A DNA stretch of 21,152 nt, taken from assembly GCA_947383275.1 (NCBI GenBank), contig CANDCW010000043.1:1-21152 (forward strand), given 5' to 3'. The notes under the pieces were generated by a model. It was not told where the DNA came from. It did not search any database and worked only from the letters and a program-made list of their open reading frames with translations. Positions 14,673-21,152 of the stretch are shown here, one piece after another. Each line of letters opens with the position of its first letter. The first letter of the stretch is position 1. Both the position numbers and the translations under genes were made by a program. The stretch comes from an uncultured Bacillota bacterium (GTDB lineage Bacteria; Bacillota; Clostridia; Oscillospirales; Oscillospiraceae).

Positions 14673-15857
14673 TTAAAATTCCAGATTTCTTCCCTCGCGG
14701 TCAAAGATATGGCACACACTGCCGGAGAAGGTGAGATTCAGCTGGTCGCCAGCGTGGAAGGAGTCGATGTGCTGGCCCTCGGCATCCATGGTGGGGACGA
14801 TGACCACCACGTCCTTGCCGCCCGCGTTGGCGTGGAAGTGGACCTCGCTGCCCATCATCTCGCTGACCTCCACGGTGGCGGAGAGGGTATTACCCGGCTC
14901 CTTGGAGAGCACCATGTGGCTGGGCCGGACGCCCAGGGTGATGTCCTGGGCCGCCACGCCGTGGGCCGTCAGGTTCGCCTGCTTCTCCTCAGAGAGCTCC
15001 ACCGTGCAGCCGCCGACGGACACGGAGTACTTTCCGCCCTCGTTTTTCAGCTGCGCGTCGAAGAAGTTCATCTGGGGCATGCCGATGAAGCCGGCCACAA
15101 AGAGATTGGCGGGGTGGTCGAAGACCTCCTGGGGCGTGCCGATCTGCTGGATGAAGCCGTCCTTCATGATGACGATCCGGTCGCCCAGGGTCATGGCCTC
15201 CGTCTGGTCGTGGGTCACGTACATAAATGTCGTGTTGATCTTCTGCCGGAGCTTGATGATCTCCGCCCGCATCTGGTTACGGAGCTTGGCGTCCAGGTTG
15301 GAGAGGGGTTCGTCCATGAGGAGCACTTTCGGCTCCCGGACGATGGCCCGGCCGATGGCAACGCGCTGGCGCTGGCCGCCGGAGAGGGCCTTGGGCTTGC
15401 GGTCTAAGTACTGGGTGATGTCCAGGGTCTCCGCCGCTTCCTTGACCCGGCGGTCAATCTCATCCTTGGGCATTTTGCGGAGCTTCAGGGGGAAGGCCAT
15501 ATTCTCGTAGACGGTCATGTGGGGGTACAGGGCGTAGCTCTGGAACACCATGGCGATGTCCCGGTTCTTGGGCTCCACGTCATTCATCAGCTTCCCGTCG
15601 ATGTACAGCTCGCCGCCGGAGATCTCCTCCAGGCCGGCAACCATCCGCAGCGTGGTGGACTTGCCGCAGCCGGAGGGGCCAACCAGAACGATGAACTCCT
15701 TATCCCTGATGTCCAAGTCGAACTGCTGGACCGCCACAACGCCCTTGTCCGTCACCTGGAGGTTGGTCTTCTTCTCAGGCGCACCCTTTTTGGGCTTCTT
15801 CTGTCCGCCGCTGTGGGGATAGATCTTGGTGATCCCTTTCAAATTCAAAGTTGCCAT
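14673..15857 (-). CDS. Sugar ABC transporter ATP-binding protein (MsmK/UgpC type)
   Basis: This is the energising subunit of a CUT1-family sugar importer, acting at the cytoplasmic membrane. The 394-residue protein has Walker A GPSGCGKST (60-68), a Q-loop (VFQSYALYPHMTVYEN), signature LSGGQRQR, Walker B VLLMDEPLSNLDA, H-loop VTHDQTEAMT and a C-terminal OB-type regulatory domain (LGVRPSHM). About 22 extra Lys/Gly-rich residues sit between KIYP and AVQQFDLDI near positions 15-40. The ATG at 15857 is preferred because AAGGAGG lies about 10 bases upstream; the frame extends to 15884 but would overlap the GH3 gene. It lies 19 bases after that gene. Such ATPases can serve several sugar transporters, but here it belongs to a full operon. 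Confidence 0.93.
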   Translation of the reverse strand: MATLNLKGITKIYPHSGGQKKPKKGAPEKKTNLQVTDKGVVAVQQFDLDIRDKEFIVLVGPSGCGKSTTLRMVAGLEEISGGELYIDGKLMNDVEPKNRDIAMVFQSYALYPHMTVYENMAFPLKLRKMPKDEIDRRVKEAAETLDITQYLDRKPKALSGGQRQRVAIGRAIVREPKVLLMDEPLSNLDAKLRNQMRAEIIKLRQKINTTFMYVTHDQTEAMTLGDRIVIMKDGFIQQIGTPQEVFDHPANLFVAGFIGMPQMNFFDAQLKNEGGKYSVSVGGCTVELSEEKQANLTAHGVAAQDITLGVRPSHMVLSKEPGNTLSATVEVSEMMGSEVHFHANAGGKDVVVIVPTMDAEGQHIDSFHAGDQLNLTFSGSVCHIFDREGRNLEF

Positions 15858-15876
15858 AAGTAAGGTTCCTCCTTCG

Positions 15877-18288
15877 TCAGTCAATCTTCAAAATCAGTTC
15901 CAGGACTCGCCGCGCGCAGGTCTCCAGGTCCTCCCGGGACACCAGTCCCAGGTCCATGGCCTGCTGGACCCGCTCCGGGTAGCCGTTGGCCATTTTCAGG
16001 TCGTTTCCGGCCAGGATTTCCTTATAGTGCTCTCCCTTGGTCCACCAGTCGGTCATGACCATGCCGGTATAGCCCCAGTCCTCTCGGAGAATGTCCGTCA
16101 GCAGTTCGCGGCTCTCCGAGGCCCGGCGGCCATTGATGATGTTGTAGGAGCTCATGACCGCCCAGGGCCCCGCCTCCCGGATCACAATCTCAAAGGGGCG
16201 CAGATAGATTTCCCGCAGAGCCCGCTGGGAGAGGCGGGAGTCGCTGTTTTTCCGGTTGGTCTCCTTGTTGTTGCAGGCAAAGTGCTTCACCGTGGCGGCG
16301 ATATGCCGGGACTGGATGCCCCGCACCATGGCGGCGGCGATCTTTCCCGCCAGCAGGGGGTCCTCGGAGTCGTACTCAAAGTTCCGCCCGCAGAGGGGAC
16401 TGCGGTGGATGTTCACCGCCGGAGCCAGCCAGACAGAGATGTTATTCTCCTTCACCTCCGCGGCGGCGGCCTCGCCGGCTCTGGAAACCAAGTCTTCGTC
16501 CCAGGTTGCCGCCAGAAGCGTTGCGCAGGGCCAGGCGGTGGTGCACACGCCCGCCTCCGGCTGAATCCGAAGGCCCGCAGGGCCGTCGGCTGTAGTGATG
16601 TTGGGCACGCCGTATTCCGGCAGGTTCCCAATGCCAAAGGTATTGGAAACACCTACGTTGGACTGGCCGCCCAGCAGATGGATGAGGTCCTCGTCACGGA
16701 GCTGGGCCATGAAAGCGTCCAGGGTCAGTTTTCCCTCCGCCACCTCAGACAGGGGCCGCACCCCCTCCGGGTAAGGCCGGGCCAGCCAGTACCGCCCTCT
16801 GGCCCGCGCTTCCGGGGCCACCGCCTCCAGGGTATTGGGATCCAGGGGAACAAGGGCGTTGGCATCCGTGTCTACCGCCGGGGCGGCAGGCAGATACTCC
16901 CAGGTCCCATCCGCTTGGAGACGCTTCGCCAGCTGGGACGGGGCCAGGACATTCCTGCACTGCCGGACGATTTCCGTCTCCGCCTGTTCCCAGGCAAAAT
17001 CCAGCTTTTCCACGTCCCGGACACTGGTCCCCAGATACAGATCATAGCGGCCTTTTTCCAGCACCCAGGCGGAGGGGGCGATCTTTCCCAGGTCGTCAAA
17101 GCTGGCCATATCCGATACGGCAAAGGACAGCGTCACCGTTTCGCTCTCGCCGGGGCCCAGAAGTCCGGTTTTGCGGAACGCCGTCAGATTTCGGGAGGGC
17201 TTTTGCAGCAGCCCCTTGGGCGGGCAGAAATAGAGCTGGACCACTTCCTTCCCCGCCCGGTCCCCGATGTTGGTCACTTGGGTGCGGATCTGAATTATTC
17301 CGTTTTCCGCCCCGGCCTCCAGGACCTCCAGAGCAAAGCGGGTGTAGGACAGGCCGAAGCCGAAGGGATAGCAGACCCGCTCCGCCGCGCCCGGCAGGGT
17401 CTCGAAATACCGGTAGCCCACATAGACATCCTCGGCGTATTCCACATAGTCTGTGGAGTCGTGGAAATGCTCCGTGGATGGGTAGTCGTCCAGGTCCCGG
17501 GCAAAGGTGTCCGGCAGCTTGCCGCAGGGATTGGCCTTTCCGGCCAGCAGGGCGGCGATGGCGCTTCCGCCCTCCATACCGCCCTGATAGGCCAGCAGCA
17601 CGGAGGAAATCCGGTCGTTCTCATAGAACCAGGAGACATCCATGACGCCGCCCGCGTTCAGCACCACGGCCACCCGGTCAAAGGCGGCGCAGACCTGGTC
17701 CACCATGGCGCTCTCAGCGTCCGTCAGGTAATAATCCCCCTTGGGGAAGATCCTCCGGGCCCGCTGGGGCATAAGCACCTCGTCGGCCCACACATAGTCT
17801 TTGTTCTCGGGAATCACGGGAATCCGGTCCCAGCCCTCGCCGGAGAAGCGGCTGAGGACGATCACGGCGGTATCCGCATGTTCCCGCGCCGAGGACAGCA
17901 GTTCCACCGGAAGCTCCGGCTCCGCCATCAATCCGGGGATGTCCCCGGCGGCATAGCGCTCCGCGACATAAGCCCGGTAGTAGTCCGAAAGGGGTTCGTA
18001 GACGAAAACGCCCTCCTCTTTCAACCCGTCGCAGACATTGCGGACATATGCGCAGGTCACGTCGCCGCTGCCTCCTCCGCCTTTTACATAGTCGAAACTG
18101 CCCTTTCCGAACAGAGCCACCCGGCTGCCGGGGGCCAGGGGGAGCAGGCTGTTTCGGTTTTTCAGCAGCACCATGCCCTCCTGGGCGGCCTGCCGGGAGA
18201 GGGCGATGTGTTCCGGGCAGGCCGTCACGCGGCGTTCGCCGTCGAGGGGCAGATTGGGCTGATAGCGGGTGCGAATCCATTTTTCCAT
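15877..18288 (-). CDS. GH3 beta-glucosidase-type enzyme, circularly permuted domains
   Basis: The 803-residue protein has the GH3 parts in swapped order. The alpha/beta sandwich domain comes first (about 35-290), with SRFSGEGWDR near 146-155 holding a likely acid/base glutamate. A fibronectin-III-like domain follows (about 300-410), and the TIM-barrel domain lies at the C-terminus, with KHFACNNKETNR and the nucleophile D747 in GMVMTDWW. The same arrangement is known from Ruminococcus albus beta-glucosidase. It removes terminal beta-linked sugars; specificity (glucose, xylose or other) cannot be fixed from sequence. There is no signal peptide, so it should act inside the cell on imported oligosaccharides. 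AAGGAGA lies 8 bases before the ATG. It is 22 bases after the permease gene, in the transporter operon. Confidence 0.9.
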   Translation of the reverse strand: MEKWIRTRYQPNLPLDGERRVTACPEHIALSRQAAQEGMVLLKNRNSLLPLAPGSRVALFGKGSFDYVKGGGGSGDVTCAYVRNVCDGLKEEGVFVYEPLSDYYRAYVAERYAAGDIPGLMAEPELPVELLSSAREHADTAVIVLSRFSGEGWDRIPVIPENKDYVWADEVLMPQRARRIFPKGDYYLTDAESAMVDQVCAAFDRVAVVLNAGGVMDVSWFYENDRISSVLLAYQGGMEGGSAIAALLAGKANPCGKLPDTFARDLDDYPSTEHFHDSTDYVEYAEDVYVGYRYFETLPGAAERVCYPFGFGLSYTRFALEVLEAGAENGIIQIRTQVTNIGDRAGKEVVQLYFCPPKGLLQKPSRNLTAFRKTGLLGPGESETVTLSFAVSDMASFDDLGKIAPSAWVLEKGRYDLYLGTSVRDVEKLDFAWEQAETEIVRQCRNVLAPSQLAKRLQADGTWEYLPAAPAVDTDANALVPLDPNTLEAVAPEARARGRYWLARPYPEGVRPLSEVAEGKLTLDAFMAQLRDEDLIHLLGGQSNVGVSNTFGIGNLPEYGVPNITTADGPAGLRIQPEAGVCTTAWPCATLLAATWDEDLVSRAGEAAAAEVKENNISVWLAPAVNIHRSPLCGRNFEYDSEDPLLAGKIAAAMVRGIQSRHIAATVKHFACNNKETNRKNSDSRLSQRALREIYLRPFEIVIREAGPWAVMSSYNIINGRRASESRELLTDILREDWGYTGMVMTDWWTKGEHYKEILAGNDLKMANGYPERVQQAMDLGLVSREDLETCARRVLELILKID

Positions 18289-18310
18289 GTGCGGTCTCTC
18301 CTTGCCGTCG

Positions 18311-19153
18311 TTACTCCTTGACGCCGCCCAAGGTGACGCCTTCTACGATAAACTTCGACAAAAGCAGGTAGATGATAATGATGGGCACAATGGCGATGGT
18401 AATCATCATGTAGATTTTTCCCATGTCGAAGTTCATGTAGTCCGCGCCCCGAAGGGTGGCGATCATGATGGGCAGGGTCTGTTTGTTCTTGGAGGTAATC
18501 ACCAGGGCGGGAATGAAGTAGTTGTTCCAGGAGCCCACGAAGGTGAAAATGGCCTGTACCGCGATGGCGGGCTTCATGATGGGCAGCACGATGCGGTTGA
18601 AGGTGCTGAACTCCATGGAGCCGTCGATCCGGGCCGCCTCGATCAGGTCCTTGGGCAGGGAGGACTGCATGTAGCTGTGCATGAAGTAAAACACAGCGGG
18701 AGAGGCGATGGAGGGGATAATCAGGGGAAGCAGGGAGTCGTCCATACCCATGTTGGTGATCAGGCGGAGGAAGCCCAGGGCCGTCACCTGAGTGGGCATG
18801 ACCAGGATGGCCATGATGAAGGTGAAGGCCGCTTTTTTCAGCCTGAAGTCATAGGCGTAGATGCCGTAGGCCGTCAGGGCGGAGAAGTAGGTTACGATGG
18901 CGGCGCAGCAGCCGGACACAATCAGGCTGTTCAGCACGCCCCGGAGGATGGGGATAGCCGGGTCGTTGATGACGTTTTTAAAGTTCGTCACCAGGCTGGA
19001 ACCAGGCAGCGCGGAGAAGCCCAGCTGAAGCTGTGCGTGGGAACGGGTGGCATTGATAATCAGGATGTAGAAGAAGAACAGGCACAGGAACGCCAAGATA
19101 ATCAAAACGACATGGGCGAGAATTTCACGCCCGTGAGATCTCTTTTCCTGCAT
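18311..19153 (-). CDS. Sugar ABC transporter permease (MalG type)
   Basis: The 280-residue integral membrane protein has about six hydrophobic segments, beginning with HVVLIILAFLCLFFFYILII near residues 14-33. Its cytoplasmic EAA loop (EAARIDGSMEFSTFNRIVLP) contacts the ATPase. The short N-terminus and the GGVKE end are typical of MalG-like CUT1 permeases. The start overlaps the stop of the upstream permease by one base (TAATG), indicating coupled translation and equal subunit supply. Confidence 0.93.
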   Translation of the reverse strand: MQEKRSHGREILAHVVLIILAFLCLFFFYILIINATRSHAQLQLGFSALPGSSLVTNFKNVINDPAIPILRGVLNSLIVSGCCAAIVTYFSALTAYGIYAYDFRLKKAAFTFIMAILVMPTQVTALGFLRLITNMGMDDSLLPLIIPSIASPAVFYFMHSYMQSSLPKDLIEAARIDGSMEFSTFNRIVLPIMKPAIAVQAIFTFVGSWNNYFIPALVITSKNKQTLPIMIATLRGADYMNFDMGKIYMMITIAIVPIIIIYLLLSKFIVEGVTLGGVKE

Positions 19154-20109
19154 TACGCGTTGCCCCCTTTCTTGGCGCGCTTGGCGGCGGACTTGGAGCC
19201 GTCGGGGTCGGGATCGGTGTTCATCTTAAAGACGAACCAGCAGAGGATGGCGCTGATGATGAAGAGGAACACGGACAGCGCACCGGCGATGCCGTAGTTC
19301 TTGGCCTGGAGGTGCTTGTTGAGGTACATAATCAGGGTCATGGTGGTCCGGTCGGGCGCGCCCTTGCCGCCGGTGAGGATCTGGGGCACGTCGAACATCT
19401 GGAGACCGCCGATGAGGGAGGTAATCAGTGTGTAGGTCAGCAGGGGCTTGATTTGGGGAAGGGTAATCTTGAAGAACTTCTGGAGGTGGGTGCAGCCGTC
19501 CAGCTCCGCCGCCTCAAAGATGGAGGGGTTGATGCCCATGATGGCCGCCATCAGCATAATGGTGGTGTTGCCGAACCACATGAGGAAGTTCATCAGGCCC
19601 ACCAAGGTACGGGCGCCCAGGGTGGACTCCATGAACCGGATGGCCTCCCCGATCACGCCCATGTTGAGGAGGATGTTGTTGATGGGTCCCGCGTTGGAGA
19701 ACAGGGCGAAGAACAGCATGGCAAACGCGGAGGCCATGATCAGGTTCGGCAGGTAGATGACCACCTTGAAAAACTGCTTGCCCCGGATCTTCAGCCGGGC
19801 GTCGGTGAACCAGGACGCCAGCACCAGGGCCACCACGATCTGGGGCACGAAGCCCAGGATCCACATGACGAAGGTGTTCCAGGCGTACTTGGGCAGGTCC
19901 GAGGAGAGCAGGGAGATGTAATTGCTGAGGCCCGTCCAGTTGGGGCCCACCGTCTTCAGGCCGAAGGCGTAGTACTCATAGAAGCTGTTGCGAATGGTGT
20001 CCGCCAACGGGATGAGCGAGAAGATGGCATAGCTTAAAAAGAAGGGGAGGATAAAAATATATCCCCATTTGGCGTAGCTGACGCTTTTGATTCGATTCTC
20101 GTTTTTCAT
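19153..20109 (-). CDS. Sugar ABC transporter permease (MalF type)
   Basis: The 318-residue partner permease has a first membrane segment near residues 12-35 (WGYIFILPFFLSYAIFSLIP) and an EAA loop (EAAELDGCTHLQKFFKITLP). It ends in a Lys/Arg-rich tail (SKSAAKRAKKGGNA). AAAGGAGG lies 7 bases before the ATG at 20109; the frame extends to 20127 but that ATG precedes the ribosome site. It pairs with the downstream MalG-type protein as a heterodimeric channel. The gene lies 24 bases after the solute-binding protein gene. Confidence 0.92.
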   Translation of the reverse strand: MKNENRIKSVSYAKWGYIFILPFFLSYAIFSLIPLADTIRNSFYEYYAFGLKTVGPNWTGLSNYISLLSSDLPKYAWNTFVMWILGFVPQIVVALVLASWFTDARLKIRGKQFFKVVIYLPNLIMASAFAMLFFALFSNAGPINNILLNMGVIGEAIRFMESTLGARTLVGLMNFLMWFGNTTIMLMAAIMGINPSIFEAAELDGCTHLQKFFKITLPQIKPLLTYTLITSLIGGLQMFDVPQILTGGKGAPDRTTMTLIMYLNKHLQAKNYGIAGALSVFLFIISAILCWFVFKMNTDPDPDGSKSAAKRAKKGGNA

Positions 20110-20133
20110 CAGAAGTCCTCCTTTCACAGCGGT

Positions 20134-21152
20134 TTACGGCCAAAGCACGCCGCCGCCCACCAGCCAGGGGTAGCGCTCGGTGATGGCCATCTCAAAGTTG
20201 TCCTTGGCCTTGTCCAGGCTGATGACGCCGTTGAAGTAATCGCCAAAGGTGTTTTGGAACTCCTCCACACAGCCCTGGTCATAGGAGGAGATGTTGGACA
20301 GGTCCACTGTGGCCGCCACATCGGACAGCACGCCGATGTAGTTCTGTCCGCCCAGCAGCTCGATGCCGAAGTCGGGAGACTGGGCCAGCTCCTCCATCAG
20401 GGGCTGGTCGTTGCTCATCTCGCCGTAGTTCATGGCCAGGGTGCGCAGAAGGTCCCGGTCGGCGGTCATGGTCAGCATGATATCCCTGACCTGGGAGGCG
20501 TTATCGGTGCCGTTGGCGGCCACCAGCCAGGTGCCGCCCCAGAAGAAGCTCTGGGGGCTGGGGCAGACGGCCCAATCCTGGGCGGCGGCGGTATCCTTCA
20601 CGTTGGGGGCGATACACACATCCAGACCCCAGGCGGGGAGGAAGAAGCAGAACACCTTGGAGTCGGGGCCCATGTCCTTGTTCCACTCGTCGATCCACTG
20701 GCCGGTCACGTTGTGGTTGATGCCCTCCTGGGTGTCCTTCATGGAGCGCTCCACCCAGTTCATCATGTTCTGGTCCACCACCACGGTGGTGCCGTCCACC
20801 CAGGGGGCGGACACGTTGTTGGAGTACACCCGGTAGGTGTCGGCCCGGCCGGAGTACATGTAGTAGCCGGCGTCCTTCATCCGCTCCGCCGTCTCATAGA
20901 ATTTATCCCAGTCGGAGACGGCGGCGGCCACGGTCTCCGGGTCGTCGGTGCCCAGAACGGCCTTAGCGATGGAGCGGCGGTAGACCAGCATCCCGGGGGT
21001 CGCCTGGTAGCTGAGGCCCCGGATCTCGCCGTCAGCCGTCCGCATGGCGTCCAAGGTGTAGCGGTACTGGTTGGCGATGTCCGCATCCGTGATGCCAAGC
21101 TGGGAGATGGGCATGGCCACATTGGCCTCCGGGTCGATGTATTTCAGCGCGT
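20134..21152 (-). CDS. Extracellular solute-binding protein of the sugar transporter, partial
   Basis: The gene runs off the right end of the window: the frame is open to the last base and the first visible residues (ALKYIDPEANVAMPISQLG) are internal. Signal peptide, lipobox and N-terminal lobe are therefore not visible. The 339 or so visible residues look like a family 1-type sugar-binding protein, rich in aromatic residues that could stack on sugars (WDKFYETAERMKDAGYYMY, FFWGGTWLVAANG). Position directly before two CUT1 permeases supports the call. A GTG at 21118-21120 is in frame but has no ribosome site and is not the start. The ligand is unknown; the linked GH3 enzyme suggests a beta-linked oligosaccharide. 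Confidence 0.85.
   Translation of the reverse strand, partial: ALKYIDPEANVAMPISQLGITDADIANQYRYTLDAMRTADGEIRGLSYQATPGMLVYRRSIAKAVLGTDDPETVAAAVSDWDKFYETAERMKDAGYYMYSGRADTYRVYSNNVSAPWVDGTTVVVDQNMMNWVERSMKDTQEGINHNVTGQWIDEWNKDMGPDSKVFCFFLPAWGLDVCIAPNVKDTAAAQDWAVCPSPQSFFWGGTWLVAANGTDNASQVRDIMLTMTADRDLLRTLAMNYGEMSNDQPLMEELAQSPDFGIELLGGQNYIGVLSDVAATVDLSNISSYDQGCVEEFQNTFGDYFNGVISLDKAKDNFEMAITERYPWLVGGGVLWP

Noticed and set aside
15826..18321. 831-residue plus-strand open frame opposite the GH3 gene
   Set aside because: The minus strand encodes a complete GH3 enzyme in an operon. The antisense product is His/Gly/Gln-rich with no domain pattern.
18269..19297. 342-residue plus-strand open frame opposite the MalG-type permease
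   Set aside because: It is a Gly/Asp/His/Gln-rich shadow of hydrophobic codons on the minus strand.

Overview
The window looks like a moderately high-GC, gut-type Clostridia chromosome (Oscillospiraceae/Ruminococcaceae-like). This is judged from strong AGGAGG ribosome sites, the family content (MsmK-type sugar ABC transporter, domain-swapped GH3, IS630, MobA/MobC/RepA mobilisable module) and protein style. The taxon is an inference; no rRNA or tRNA gene is visible.

Region 1 (about 1-4,710, plus strand) is accessory cargo: a calcineurin-like phosphoesterase, a DUF6076-type Cys4 protein, a DUF1016/YhcG N-terminal domain whose own C-terminus is missing, a AAA ATPase carrying a PD-(D/E)XK-like C-terminus, and a 74-75 aa protein translationally coupled to it. 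A clear terminator closes this block.

Region 2 (about 4,711-11,090) is a mobilisable module. On the minus strand, in transcription order, it has a RepA-like AAA ATPase, a hairpin-rich gap that is a good oriT candidate, mobC, a MOBP-type relaxase and two different tyrosine recombinases. A second DUF6076 gene is divergent from repA, and the shared intergenic region carries three copies of a CGYTCATATRA motif in mixed orientation. No conjugation machinery, excisionase or clear att pair is visible, so it is most likely an integrative and mobilisable element (or part of one) needing a helper. Its ends are not resolved.

Region 3 (about 11,090-13,405) holds one glycogen synthase gene with a roughly 115-residue acidic N-terminal extension. 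It has a good promoter and a leader RNA that appears able to fold into a closed multi-helix domain. A hairpin-bearing non-coding stretch follows it.

Region 4 (13,406-14,620) is an IS630-family insertion sequence with terminal inverted repeats, flanking TA dinucleotides and a transposase split by a -1 frameshift at an A7 run.

Region 5 (14,630-21,152, minus strand) is a sugar operon: solute-binding protein (cut by the window end), two permeases, a circularly permuted GH3 enzyme and an MsmK/UgpC-type ATPase, ending in a strong terminator. Import of a gluco-oligosaccharide or beta-glucoside and its intracellular hydrolysis is the simplest reading.
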